A stretch of 64,000 bases of DNA from Heligmosomoides polygyrus polygyrus (taxonomy: Eukaryota > Nematoda > Chromadorea > Rhabditida > Heligmosomidae): assembly GCA_947396885.1 (NCBI GenBank), contig OX377204.1, forward strand, positions 53,121,139 through 53,185,138, given 5' to 3'. The translations under genes were made by a program, and so were the position numbers. The first letter of the stretch is position 1. Each line of letters starts with the position of its first letter. The notes under the pieces are model-generated. The model was not told the DNA's origin and did no database searches. It saw only the letters and a program-made list of their open reading frames with translations. Positions 21,888 to 34,487 of the stretch are shown piece by piece.

Positions 21888-22890
21888 AATCGTTTTGCAA
21901 TGTTCCGTGATGCGCAGATTGGGGGGATGGGAGCTAGCGAGTACACGTACGCGGTGGTCCGCTAGGAGATGAAGTTGTTCGTGGACGCAATGGGCTTGAT
22001 GCTCGATGCCTGTCGACGGTGCTATGCAGCGATGTCCGGGTGGTTAAGGAGATTGACTCGAAATCAATTGGGCTCTGCCCGCGCAGGTTCGAATCCTACT
22101 CGCTGCGAATCGTTTTGCAATGGTCCGTTATGCGCAGATTGGGGGGATGGGAGCTAGCGAGTACACGTACGCGGTGGTCCGCTAGGAGATGAAGTTCTTC
22201 GTGGACGCAATGGGCTTGATGCTCGATGCCTGTCGACGGTGCTATGCAGCGATGTCCGAGTGGTTAAGGAGATTGACTCGAAATCAATTGGGCTCTGCCC
22301 GCGCAGGTTCGAATCCTACTCGCTGCGAATCGTTTTGCAATGGTCCGTTATGCGCAGATTGGGGGGATGGGAGCTAGCGAGTACACGTACGCGGTGGTCC
22401 GCTAGGAGATGAAGTTTTTCGTGGACGCAATGGGCTCCATGCCTGTCGGCAGTGCTATGCAGCGATGTCCGAGTCGTTAAGGAGATTGACTAGAAATCAA
22501 TTGGGCTCTGCCCGCGCAGATTCGAATCCTGCTCGCTGCGAATCGTTTTGCAATGTTCCGTGATGCGCAGGTTGGGGGATGGGAGCTAGCGAGCACACGT
22601 ACGCGCTGGTCCGCTAGGAGATGAAGTTCTTCGTGGACGCAATGGGCTCCATGCCTGTCGGCGGTGCTATGCAGCGATGTCCGAGTGGTTAAGGAGATTG
22701 ACTAGAAATCAATTGGTCTCTGCCCGCGCAGGTTCGAATCCTGCTCGCTGCGAATCGTTTTGCAATGGTCCGTGATGCGCAGATTGGGTGGATGGGAGCT
22801 AGCGAGTACACGTACGCGGTGGTCCGCTAGGAGATGAAGTTGTTCGTGGACGCAATGGGGTTGATGCTCGATGCCTGCCGACGGTGCTAT

Positions 22891-22972
22891 GCAGCGATGT
22901 CCGAGTGGTTAAGGAGATTGACTCGAAATCAATTGGGCTCTGCCCGCGCAGGTTCGAATCCTGCTCGCTGCG
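22891..22972 (+). tRNA. tRNA-Ser (CGA), intact
   Basis: Fully paired CGA copy with TTTT terminator; partner of 25077. The two share a private T-to-C change (CCTGCCGACGG) just upstream of the gene. Confidence 0.95.
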
Positions 22973-23330
22973 AATCGTTTTGCAATGGTCCATGATGCGC
23001 AGATTGGGTGGAGGGGAGCTATCGAGTACACGTACGCGGTGGCCGGCTCAATGATGAAGTTTTTCGTGGACGCAATGGGCTTGATGCTCGATGCCCGTCG
23101 ACGGCGCTATGCAGCAACGTCCGAGTGCTTAAGGAGATTGACTAGAAATCAATTGGTCTCTGCCCGCGCAGGTTCGAATCCTGCTCGCTGCGAATCGTTT
23201 TGCAATGGTCCGTGATGCGCAGATTGGGTGGATGGGAGCTAGCGAGTACACGTACGCGGTGGTCCGCTAGGAGATGAAGTTGTTCGTGGACGCAATGGGC
23301 TTGATGCTCGATGCCTGTCGACGGTGCTAT

Positions 23331-23412
23331 GCAGCGATGTCCGAGTGGTTAAGGAGATTGACTCGAAATCAATTGGGCTCTGCCCGCGCAGGTTCGAATC
23401 CTGCTCGCTGCG
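23331..23412 (+). tRNA. tRNA-Ser (CGA), intact
   Basis: Fully paired CGA copy with TTTT terminator; partner of 25517 and 440 bp after intact gene 22891, with a chimeric copy between. Confidence 0.95.
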
Positions 23413-23991
23413 AATCGTTTTGCAATGGTCCATGATGCGCAGATTGGGTGGAGGGGAGCTATCGAGTACACGTACGCGGTGGCCGGCTCAATGATGAAGT
23501 TTTTCGTGGACGCAATGGGCTTGATGCTCGATGCCCGTCGACGGCGCTATGCAGCAACGTCCGAGTGCTTAAGGAGATTGACTAGAAATCAATTGGTCTC
23601 TGCCCGCGCAGGTTCGAATCCTACTCGCTGAGAATCGTTTTGCAATGGTCCGTGATGCGCAGATTGGGTGGAGGGTGAACTAGCGAGGACACGTACGCGG
23701 TGGTCCGCTAGGAGATGGAGTTGTTCGTGGACGCAATTGGCTTGATGCTCGATGCCTGTCGGCGGTGCTATGCAGCGATGTCCGAGTGCTTAAGGAGATT
23801 GACTAGAAATCAATTGGGCTCTGCCCGCGCATGTTCGAATCCTGCTCGCTGCAAATCATTTTGCAATGGTCCGTGATGCGCAGATTGGGTGGATGGGAGC
23901 TAGCGAGTACACGTAGGCGGTGGTCCGCTAGGAGATGAAGTTGTTCGTGGACGCAATGGGCTTGATGCTCGATGCCTGTCGACGGTGCTAT

Positions 23992-24073
23992 GCAGCGATG
24001 TCCGAGTGGTTAAGGAGATTGACTCGAAATCAATTGGGCTCTGCCCGCGCAGGTTCGAATCCTGCTCGCTGCG
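23992..24073 (+). tRNA. tRNA-Ser (CGA), intact
   Basis: Fully paired CGA copy with TTTT. Its spacer has a C-to-G change in the ACGTACGCGG motif (ACGTAGGCGG) that its HOR partner 21806 lacks, so it arose after the duplication. Confidence 0.95.
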
Positions 24074-25076
24074 AATCGTTTTGCAATGTTCCGTGATGCG
24101 CAGATTGGGGGGATGGGAGCTAGCGAGTACACGTACGCGGTGGTCCGCTAGGAGATGAAGTTGTTCGTGGACGCAATGGGCTTGATGCTCGATGCCTGTC
24201 GACGGTGCTATGCAGCGATGTCCGAGTGGTTAAGGAGATTGACTCGAAATCAATTGGGCTCTGCCCGCGCAGGTTCGAATCCTACTCGCTGCGAATCGTT
24301 TTGCAATGGTCCGTTATGCGCAGATTGGGGGGATGGGAGCTAGCGAGTACACGTACGCGGTGGTCCGCTAGGAGATGAAGTTCTTCGTGGACGCAATGGG
24401 CTTGATGCTCGATGCCTGTCGACGGTGCTATGCACCGATGTCCGAGTGGTTAAGGAGATTGACTCGAAATCAATTGGGCTCTGCCCGCGCAGGTTCGAAT
24501 CCTACTCGCTGCGAATCGTTTTGCAATGGTCCGTTATGCGCAGATTGGGGGGATGGGAGCTAGCGAGTACACGTACGCGGTGGTCCGCTAGGAGATGAAG
24601 TTCTTCGTGGACGCAATGGGCTCCATGCCTGTCGGCAGTGCTATGCAGCGATGTCCGAGTCGTTAAGGAGATTGACTAGAAATCAATTGGGCTCTGCCCG
24701 CGCAGATTCGAATCCTGCTCGCTGCGAATCGTTTTGCAATGTTCCGTGATGCGCAGGTTGGGGGATGGGAGCTAGCGAGTACACGTACGCGCTGGTCCGC
24801 TAGGAGATGAAGTTCTTCGTGGACGCAATGGGCTCCATGCCTGTCGGCGGTGCTATGCAGCGATGTCCGAGTGGTTAAGGAGATTGACTAGAAATCAATT
24901 GGTCTCTGCCCGCGCAGGTTCGAATCCTGCTCGCTGCGAATCGTTTTGCAATGGTCCGTGATGCGCAGATTGGGTGGATGGGAGCTAGCGAGTACACGTA
25001 CGCGCTGGTCCGCTAGGAGATGAAGTTGTTCGTGGACGCAATGGGCTTGATGCTCGATGCCTGCCGACGGTGCTAT

Positions 25077-25158
25077 GCAGCGATGTCCGAGTGGTTAAGG
25101 AGATTGACTCGAAATCAATTGGGCTCTGCCCGCGCAGGTTCGAATCCTGCTCGCTGCG
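25077..25158 (+). tRNA. tRNA-Ser (CGA), intact
   Basis: Fully paired CGA copy with TTTT, then GCAGTGG where most units read GCAATGG. Partner of 22891. Confidence 0.95.
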
Positions 25159-25516
25159 AATCGTTTTGCAGTGGTCCATGATGCGCAGATTGGGTGGAGG
25201 GGAGCTATCGAGTACACGTACGCGGTGGCCGGCTCAATGATGAAGTTTTTCGTGGACGCAATGGGCTTGATGCTCGATGCCCGTCGACGGCGCTATGCAG
25301 CAACGTCCGAGTGCTTAAGGAGATTGACTAGAAATCAATTGGTCTCTGCCCGCGCAGGTTCGAATCCTGCTCGCTGCGAATCGTTTTGCAATGGTCCGTG
25401 ATGCGCAGATTGGGTGGATGGGAGCTAGCGAGTACACGTACGCGGTGGTCCGCTAGGAGATGAAGTTGTTCGTGGACGCAATGGGCTTGATGCTCGATGC
25501 CTGTCGACGGTGCTAT

Positions 25517-25598
25517 GCAGCGATGTCCGAGTGGTTAAGGAGATTGACTCGAAATCAATTGGGCTCTGCCCGCGCAGGTTCGAATCCTGCTCGCTGCG
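25517..25598 (+). tRNA. tRNA-Ser (CGA), intact
   Basis: Fully paired CGA copy with TTTT; the last of six intact CGA genes in the 2186-bp HOR. The next intact CGA gene is more than 22 kb away at 47891. Confidence 0.95.
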
Positions 25599-25818
25599 AA
25601 TCGTTTTGCAATGGTCCATGATGCGCAGATTGGGTGGAGGGGAGCTATCGAGTACACGTACGCGGTGGCCGGCTCAATGATGAAGTTTTTCGTGGACGCA
25701 ATGGGCTTGATGCTCGATGCCCGTCGACGGCGCTATGCAGCAACGTCCGAGTGCTTAAGGAGATTGACTAGAAATCAATTGGTCTCTGCCCGCGCAGGTT
25801 CGAATCCTACTCGCTGAG

Positions 25819-28416
25819 AATCGTTTTGCAATGGTCCGTGATGCGCAGGTTGCGTGGATGGGAGCTAGCGAGTACACGTACGCGGTGGTCCGCTAGGAGA
25901 TGAAGTTCTTCGTGGACGCAATGGGCTCCATGCCTGTCGGCGGTGCTATGCAGCGATGTCCGACTGGTTAAAGAGATTGACTAGAAATCAATTGGGCTCT
26001 GCCCGCGCAGGTTCGAATCCTACTCGCTGAGAATCGTTTTGCAATGGTCCGTGATGCGCAGATTGGGTGGATGGGAGCTAGCGAGTACACGTACGCGGTG
26101 GTCCGCTAGGAGATGAAGTTCTTCGCGGACGCAATGGGCTCCATGCCTGTCGGCGGTGCTATGCAGCGATGTCCGAGTGGTTAAGGAGATTGACTCGAAA
26201 TCAATTAGGCTCTGCCCGCGCAGGTTCGAATCCTGCTCGCTGCGAATCGTATTGCAATGGTCCATGATGCGCAGATTGGGTGGAGGGGAGCTATCGAGTA
26301 CACGTACGCGGTGGCCGGCTCAATGATGAAGTTTTTCGTGGACGCAATGGGCTTGATGCTCGATGCCCGTCGACGGCGCTATGCAGCAACGTCCGAGTGC
26401 TTAAGGAGATTGACTAGAAATCAATTGGTCTCTGCCCGCGCAGGTTCGAATCCTACTCGCTGAGAATCGTTTTGCAATGGTCCGTGATGCGCAGATTGGG
26501 TGGATGGGAGCTAGCGAGTACACGTACGCGGTGGTCCGCTAGGAGATGAAGTTCTTCGTGGACGCAATGGGCTCCATGCCTGTCGGCGGTGCTATGCAGC
26601 GATGTCCGACTGATTAAAGAGATTGACTAGAAATCAATTGGGCTCTGCCCGCGCAGGTTCGAATCCTACTCGCTGAGAATCGTTTTGCAATGGTCCGTGA
26701 TGCGCAGATTGGGTGGATGGGAGCTAGCGAGTACACGTACGCGGTGGTCCGCTAGGAGATGAAGTTCTTCGCGGACGCAATGGGCTCCATGCCTGTCGGC
26801 GGTGCTATGCAGCGATGTCCGAGTGGTTAAGGAGATTGACTCGAAATCAATTAGGCTCTGCCCGCGCAGGTTCGAATCCTGCTCGCTGCGAATCGTATTG
26901 CAATGGTCCATGATGCGCAGATTGGGTGGAGGGGAGCTATCCAGTACACGTACGCGGTGGCCGGCTCAATGATGAAGTTTTTCGTGGACGCAATGGGCTT
27001 GATGCTCGATGCCCGTCGACGGCGCTATGCAGCAACGTCCGAGTGCTTAAGGAGATTAACTAGAAATCAATTGGTCTCTGCCCGCGCAGGTTCGAATCCT
27101 GCTCGCTGCGAATCGTTTTGCAATGGTCCGTGATGCGCAGATTGGGTGGATGGGAGCTAGCGAGTACACGTACGCGGTGGTCCGCTAGGAGATGAAGTTG
27201 TTCGTGGACGCAATTGGCTTGATGCTCGATGCCTGTCGGCGGTGCTATGCAGCGATGTCCTAGTGCTTAAGGAGATTGACTAGAAATCAATTGGGCTCTG
27301 CCCGCGCAGGTTCGAATCCTGCTCGATGCGAATCGTTTTGCAATGTTCCGTGATGCGCAGATTGGGGGGATGGGAGCTAGCGAGTACACGTACGCGGTGG
27401 TCCGCTAGGAGATGAAGTTGTTCGTGGACGCAATGGGCTTGATGCTCGATGCCCGTCGACGGCGCTATGCAGCAACGTCCGAGTGCTTAGGGAGATTGAC
27501 TAGAAATCAATTGGTCTCTGCCCGCGCAGGTTCGAATCCTACTCGCTGAGAATCGTTTTGCAATGGTCCGTGATGCGCAGATTGGGTGGAGGGTGAACTA
27601 GCGAGGACACGTACGCGGTGGTCCGCTAGGAGATGAAGTTGTTCGTGGACGCAATTGGCTTGATGCTCGATGCCTGTCGGCGGTGCTATGCAGCGATGTC
27701 CTAGTGCTTAAGGAGATTGACTAGAAATCAATTGGGCTCTGCCCGCGCATGCTCGAATCCTGCTCGCTGCAAATCATTTTGCAATGGTCCGTGATGCGCA
27801 GATTGGGAGGATGGGAGCTAGCGAGTACACGTACGCGGTGGTCCGCTAGGAGATGAAGTTCTTCGTGGACGCAATGGGCTCCATGCCTGTCGGCAGTGCT
27901 ATGCAGCGATGTCCGAGTCGTTAAGGAGATTGACTAGAAATCAATTGGGCTCTGCCCGCGCAGATTCGAATCCTGCTCGCTGCGAATCGTTTTGCAATGT
28001 TCCGTGATGCGCAGGTTGGGGGATGGGAGCTAGCGAGTACACGTACGCGGTGGTCCGCTAGGAGATGAAGTTCTTCGTGGACGCAATGGGCTTGATGCTC
28101 GATGCCTGTCGACGGTGCTATGCAGCGATGTCCGAGTGATTAAGGAGATTGACTCGAAATCAATTGGGCTCTGCCCGCGCAGGTTCGAATCCTACTCGCT
28201 GCGAATCGTTTTGCAATGGTCCGTTATGCGCAGATTGGGGGGATGGGAGCTAGCGAGTACACGTACGCGGTGGTCCGCTAGGAGATGAAGTTCTTCGTGG
28301 ACGCAATGGGCTCCATGCCTGTCGGCAGTGCTATGCAGCGATGTCCGAGTCGTTAAGGAGATTGACTAGAAATCAATTGGGCTCTGCCCGCGCAGATTCG
28401 AATCCTGCTCGCTGCG
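25819..28416 (+). repeat. Array region 6: 646-bp trimer (K-C4-P) and mixed units
   Basis: Starts: 25950 K, 26163 C4, 26383 P, 26596 K, 26809 C4, 27029 H, 27249 D, 27469 P, 27690 M, 27903 R, 28122 C2, 28335 R. The first six form two trimers exactly 646 bp apart, the same K-C4-P order as 16806-17239 in region 4. Copies 27249 and 27690 share a CCTAG change in the D arm (G13T). No copy here is intact; 26596 has a further G19A, 27029 has G30A, and 27469 has an altered D stem. Confidence 0.92.
27249..27330 (+). pseudogene. tRNA-Ser (AGA) single mosaic, class D
   Basis: G13T and G19C in the D arm with an otherwise intact T arm, and an acceptor change C-to-A (TCGATGC). It shares G13T with M copy 27690. 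Confidence 0.7.
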
Positions 28417-31400
28417 AATCGTTTTGCAATGTTCCGTGATGCGCAGGTTGGGGGATGGGAGCTAGCGAGTACACGTATGCGGTGGCCGGCTCAATGATGA
28501 AGTTTTTCGTGGACGCAATGGGCTTGATGCTCGATGCCCGTCGACGGCGCTATGCAGCAACGTCCGAGTGCTTAAGGAGATTGACTAGAAATCAATTGGT
28601 CTCTGCCCGCGCAGGTTCGAATCCTACTCGCTGAGAATCGTTTTGCAATGGTCCGTGATGCGCAGATTGGGTGGAGGGTGAACTAGCGAGGACACGTACG
28701 CGGTGGTCCGCTAGGAGATGAAGTTGTTCGTGGACGCAATGGGCTTGATGCTCGATGCCTGTCGACGGTGCTATGCAGCGATGTCCGAGTGATTAAGGAG
28801 ATTGACTCGAAATCAATTGGGCTCTGCCCGCGCAGGTTCGAATCCTACTCGCTGCGAATCGTTTTGCAATGGTCCGTTATGCGCAGATTGGGGGGATGGG
28901 AGCTAGCGAGTACACGTACGCGGTGGTCCGCTAGGAGATGAAGTTCTTCGTGGACGCAATGGGCTCCATGCCTGTCGGCAGTGCTATGCAGCGATGTCCG
29001 AGTCGTTAAGGAGATTGACTAGAAATCAATTGGGCTCTGCCCGCGCAGATTCGAATCCTGCTCGCTGCGAATCGTTTTGCAATGTTCCGTGATGCGCAGG
29101 TTGGGGGATGGGAGCTAGCGAGTACACGTACGCGGTGGCCGGCTCAATGATGAAGTTTTTCGTGGACGCAATGGGCTTGATGCTCGATGCCTGTCGACGG
29201 TGCTATGCAGCGATGTCCGAGTGATTAAGGAGATTGACTCGAAATCAATTGGGCTCTGCCCGCGCAGGTTCGAATCCTACTCGCTGCGAATCGTTTTGCA
29301 ATGGTCCGTTATGCGCAGATTGGGGGGATGGGAGCTAGCGAGTACACGTACGCGGTGGTCCGCTAGGAGATGAAGTTCTTCGTGGACGCAATGGGCTCCA
29401 TGCCTGTCGGCAGTGCTATGCAGCGATGTCCGAGTCGTTAAGGAGATTGACTAGAAATCAATTGGGCTCTGCCCGCGCAGATTCGAATCCTGCTCGCTGC
29501 GAATCGTTTTGCAATGTTCCGTGATGCGCAGGTTGGGGGATGGGAGCTAGCGAGTACACGTACGCGGTGGTCCGCTAGGAGATGAAGTTCTTCGTGGACG
29601 CAATGGGCTCCATGCCTGTCGGCGGTGCTATGCAGCAACGTCCGAGTGCTTAAGGAGATTGACTAGAAATCAATTGGTCTCTGCCCGCGCAGGTTCGAAT
29701 CCTGCTCGCTGCGAATCGTTTTGCAATGGTCCGTGATGCGCAGATTGGGTGGATGGGAGCTAGCGAGTACACGTACGCGGTGGTCCGCTAGGAGATGAAG
29801 TTGTTCGTGGACGCAATGGGCTTGATGCTCGATGCCTGTCGACGGTGCTATGCAGCGATGTCCGAGTGGTTAAGGAGATTGACTCGAAATCAATTGGGCT
29901 CTGCCCGCGCAGGTTCGAATCCTACTCGCTGAGAATCGTTTTGCAATGGTCCGTTATGCGCAGATTGGGGGGATGGGAGCTAGCGAGTACACGTACGCGG
30001 TGGTCCGCTAGGAGATGAAGTTCTTCGTGGACGCAATGGGCTCCATGCCTGTCGGCGGTGCTATGCAGCGATGTCCGAGTGGTTAAGGAGATTGACTCGA
30101 AATCAATTAGGCTCTGCCCGCGCAGGTTCGAATCCTGCTCGCTGCGAATCGTATTGCAATGGTCCATGATGCGCAGATTGGGTGGAGGGGAGCTATCGAG
30201 TACACGTACGCGGTGGCCGGCTCAATGATGAAGTTTTCGTGGACGCAATCGGCTTGATGCTCGATGCCCGTCGACGGCGCTATGCAGCAACGTCCGAGTG
30301 CTTAAGGAGATTGACTAGAAATCAATTGGTCTCTGCCCGCGCAGGTTCGAATCCTACTCGCTGAGAATCGTTTTGCAATGGTCCGTGATGCGCAGATTGG
30401 GTGGAGGGTGAACTAGCGAGGACACGTACGCGGTGGTCCGCTAGGAGATGAAGTTGTTCGTGGACGCAATTGGCTTGATGCTCGATGCCTGTCGGCGGTG
30501 CTATGCAGCGATGTCCGAGTGCTTAAGGAGATTGACTAGAAATCAATTGGGCTCTGCCCGCGCATGTTCGAATCCTGCTCGCTGCAAATCATTTTGCAAT
30601 GGTCCGTGATGCGCAGATTGGGTGGATGGGAGCTAGCGAGTACACGTACGCGGTGGTCCGCTAGGAGATGAAGTTGTTCGTGGACGCAATGGGCTTGATG
30701 CTCGATGCCTGTCGACGGTGCTATGCAGCGATGTCCGAGTCGTTAAGGAGATTGACTAGAAATCAATTGGGCTCTGCCCGCGCAGGTTCGAATCCTACTC
30801 GCTGCGAATCGTTTTGCAGTGTTCCGTGATGCGCAGGTTGGGGGATGGGAGCTAGCGAGTACACGTACGCGGTGGTCCGCTAGGAGATGAAGTTCTTCGT
30901 GGACGCAATGGGCTCCATGCCTGTCGGCGGTGCTATGCAGCAACGTCCGAGTGCTCAAGGAGATTGACTAGAAATCAATTGGTCTCTGCCCGCGCAGGTT
31001 CGAATCCTGCTCGCTGCGAATCGTTTTGCAATGGTCCGTGATGCGCAGATTTGGTGGATGGGAGCTAGCGAGTACACGTACGCGGTGGTCCGCTAGGAGA
31101 TGAAGTTCTTCGTGGACGCAATGGGCTCCATGCCTGTCGGCGGTGCTATGCAGCAACGTCCGAGTGCTTAAGGAGATTGACTAGAAATCAATTGGTCTCT
31201 GCCCGCGCAGGTTCGAATCCTGCTCGCTGCGAATCGTTTTGCAATGGTCCGTGATGCGCAGATTGGGTGGATGGGAGCTAGCGAGTACACGTATGCGGTG
31301 GCCGGCTCAATGATGAAGTTTTTCGTGGACGCAATGGGCTTGATGCTCGATGCCCGTCGACGGCGCTATGCAGCAACGTCCGAGTGCTTAAGGAGATTGA

Positions 31401-33834
31401 CTAGAAATCAATTGGTCTCTGCCCGCGCAGGTTCGAATCCTACTCGCTGAGAATCGTTTTGCAATGGTCCGTGATGCGCAGATTGGGTGGAGGGTGAACT
31501 AGCGAGGACACGTACGCGGTGGTCCGCTAGGAGATGAAGTTGTTCGTGGACGCAATGGGCTTGATGCTCGATGCCTGTCGACGGTGCTATGCAGCGATGT
31601 CCGAGTGATTAAGGAGATTGACTCGAAATCAATTGGGCTCTGCCCGCGCAGGTTCGAATCCTACTCGCTGCGAATCGTTTTGCAATGGTCCGTTATGCGC
31701 AGATTGGGGGGATGGGAGCTAGCGAGTACACGTACGCGGTGGTCCGCTAGGAGATGAAGTTCTTCGTGGACGCAATGGGCTCCATGCCTGTCGGCAGTGC
31801 TATGCAGCGATGTCCGAGTCGTTAAGGAGATTGACTAGAAATCAATTGGGCTCTGCCCGCGCAGATTCGAATCCTGCTCGCTGCGAATCGTTTTGCAATG
31901 TTCCGTGATGCGCAGGTTGGGGGATGGGAGCTAGCGAGTACACGTACGCGGTGGCCGGCTCAATGATGAAGTTTTTCGTGGACGCAATGGGCTTGATGCT
32001 CGATGCCTGTCGACGGTGCTATGCAGCGATGTCCGAGTGATTAAGGAGATTGACTCGAAATCAATTGGGCTCTGCCCGCGCAGGTTCGAATCCTACTCGC
32101 TGCGAATCGTTTTGCAATGGTCCGTTATGCGCAGATTGGGGGGATGGGAGCTAGCGAGTACACGTACGCGGTGGTCCGCTAGGAGATGAAGTTCTTCGTG
32201 GACGCAATGGGCTCCATGCCTGTCGGCAGTGCTATGCAGCGATGTCCGAGTCGTTAAGGAGATTGACTAGAAATCAATTGGGCTCTGCCCGCGCAGATTC
32301 GAATCCTGCTCGCTGCGAATCGTTTTGCAATGTTCCGTGATGCGCAGGTTGGGGGATGGGAGCTAGCGAGTACACGTACGCGGTGGTCCGCTAGGAGATG
32401 AAGTTCTTCGTGGACGCAATGGGCTCCATGCCTGTCGGCGGTGCTATGCAGCAACGTCCGAGTGCTTAAGGAGATTGACTAGAAATCAATTGGTCTCTGC
32501 CCGCGCAGGTTCGAATCCTGCTCGCTGCGAATCGTTTTGCAATGGTCCGTGATGCGCAGATTGGGTGGATGGGAGCTAGCGAGTACACGTACGCGGTGGT
32601 CCGCTAGGAGATGAAGTTGTTCGTGGACGCAATGGGCTTGATGCTCGATGCCTGTCGACGGTGCTATGCAGCGATGTCCGAGTGGTTAAGGAGATTGACT
32701 CGAAATCAATTGGGCTCTGCCCGCGCAGGTTCGAATCCTACTCGCTGAGAATCGTTTTGCAATGGTCCGTTATGCGCAGATTGGGGGGATGGGAGCTAGC
32801 GAGTACACGTACGCGGTGGTCCGCTAGGAGATGAAGTTCTTCGTGGACGCAATGGGCTCCATGCCTGTCGGCGGTGCTATGCAGCGATGTCCGAGTGGTT
32901 AAGGAGATTGACTCGAAATCAATTAGGCTCTGCCCGCGCAGGTTCGAATCCTGCTCGCTGCGAATCGTATTGCAATGGTCCATGATGCGCAGATTGGGTG
33001 GAGGGGAGCTATCGAGTACACGTACGCGGTGGCCGGCTCAATGATGAAGTTTTCGTGGACGCAATCGGCTTGATGCTCGATGCCCGTCGACGGCGCTATG
33101 CAGCAACGTCCGAGTGCTTAAGGAGATTGACTAGAAATCAATTGGTCTCTGCCCGCGCAGGTTCGAATCCTACTCGCTGAGAATCGTTTTGCAATGGTCC
33201 GTGATGCGCAGATTGGGTGGAGGGTGAACTAGCGAGGACACGTACGCGGTGGTCCGCTAGGAGATGAAGTTGTTCGTGGACGCAATTGGCTTGATGCTCG
33301 ATGCCTGTCGGCGGTGCTATGCAGCGATGTCCGAGTGCTTAAGGAGATTGACTAGAAATCAATTGGGCTCTGCCCGCGCATGTTCGAATCCTGCTCGCTG
33401 CAAATCATTTTGCAATGGTCCGTGATGCGCAGATTGGGTGGATGGGAGCTAGCGAGTACACGTACGCGGTGGTCCGCTAGGAGATGAAGTTGTTCGTGGA
33501 CGCAATGGGCTTGATGCTCGATGCCTGTCGACGGTGCTATGCAGCGATGTCCGAGTCGTTAAGGAGATTGACTAGAAATCAATTGGGCTCTGCCCGCGCA
33601 GGTTCGAATCCTACTCGCTGCGAATCGTTTTGCAGTGTTCCGTGATGCGCAGGTTGGGGGATGGGAGCTAGCGAGTACACGTACGCGGTGGTCCGCTAGG
33701 AGATGAAGTTCTTCGTGGACGCAATGGGCTCCATGCCTGTCGGCGGTGCTATGCAGCAACGTCCGAGTGCTCAAGGAGATTGACTAGAAATCAATTGGTC
33801 TCTGCCCGCGCAGGTTCGAATCCTGCTCGCTGCG
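28417..33834 (+). repeat. Array region 7: 13-unit HOR of 2816 bp, two copies
   Basis: Starts: 28554 P, 28775 C2, 28988 R, 29207 C2, 29420 R, 29632 H, 29852 C3, 30065 C4, 30284 P, 30505 M, 30725 R1, 30937 H, 31150 H; 31370 P, 31591 C2, 31804 R, 32023 C2, 32236 R, 32448 H, 32668 C3, 32881 C4, 33100 P, 33321 M, 33541 R1, 33753 H. Partners are exactly 2816 bp apart over twelve units. The block holds no intact gene at all, so 5.4 kb of array was duplicated as pseudogenes and near-genes only. The HOR itself contains a smaller C2-R dimer. Confidence 0.93.
30725..30806 (+). pseudogene. tRNA-Ser (AGA) pseudogene, class R1
   Basis: One of six copies with G18C but a normal B box and G64A (also 33541, 34193, 35067, 36591, 38341; 34193 has C72A as well). 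It marks the start of each 7/8-unit repeat in region 8. Confidence 0.75.
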
Positions 33835-34405
33835 AATCGTTTTGCAATGGTCCGTGATGCGCAGATTTGGTGGATGGGAGCTAGCGAGTACACGTACGCG
33901 GTGGTCCGCTAGGAGATGAAGTTGTTCGTGGACGCAATGGGCTTGATGCTCGATGCCTGTCGACGGTGCTATGCAGCGATGTCCGAGTGGTTAAGGAGAT
34001 TGACTCGAAATCAATCGGGCTCTGCCCGCGCAGGTTCGAATCCTACTCGCTGCGAATCGTTTTGCAATGGTCCGTTATGCGCAGATTGGGGGGATGGGAG
34101 CTAGCGAGTACACGTACGCGGTGGTCCGCTAGGAGATGAAGTTCTTCGTGGACGCAATTGGCTTGATGCTCGATGCCTGTCGGCAGTGCTATGCAGCGAT
34201 GTCCGAGTCGTTAAGGAGATTGACTAGAAATCAATTGGGCTCTGCCCGCGCAGGTTCGAATCCTACTCGCTGAGAATCGTTTTGCAATGGTCCGTGATGC
34301 GCAGGTTGCGTGGATGGGAGCTAGCGAGTACACGTACGCGGTGGTCCGCTAGGAGATGAAGTTATTCGTGGACGCAATGGGCTCCATGCCTGTCGGCGGT
34401 GCTAT

Positions 34406-34487
34406 GCAGCGATGTCCGAGTGGTTAAGGAGATTGACTAGAAATCAATTGGGCTCTGCCCGCGCAGGTTCGAATCCTGCTCGCTGCG
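34406..34487 (+). tRNA. tRNA-Ser (AGA), intact, terminator lost
   Basis: Fully paired AGA copy, the only intact gene between 25598 and 47891. It is followed by TATT; the first T run is T5 at 34575-34579, 88 bases after G73, the same distance as for copy 99. It occupies a slot that holds a C4 gene in the neighbouring HOR copy (35931), suggesting a local exchange. Confidence 0.94.

Larger units (their letters stand above)
21227..25818 (+). repeat. Array region 5: 10-unit HOR of 2186 bp, two copies, rich in intact CGA genes
   Basis: Starts: 21365 P; 21586 M, 21806 C, 22026 C1, 22246 C1, 22459 R, 22671 A2, 22891 C, 23111 H, 23331 C, 23551 P; 23772 M, 23992 C, 24212 C1, 24432 C1, 24645 R, 24857 A2, 25077 C, 25297 H, 25517 C, 25737 P. 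Every start in the second set is 2186 bp after its partner. Six of the 16 intact CGA genes in the window lie here. The copies are not quite identical: 22026 has A14G, 24432 has G4C, and a few spacer bases differ. Confidence 0.94.
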
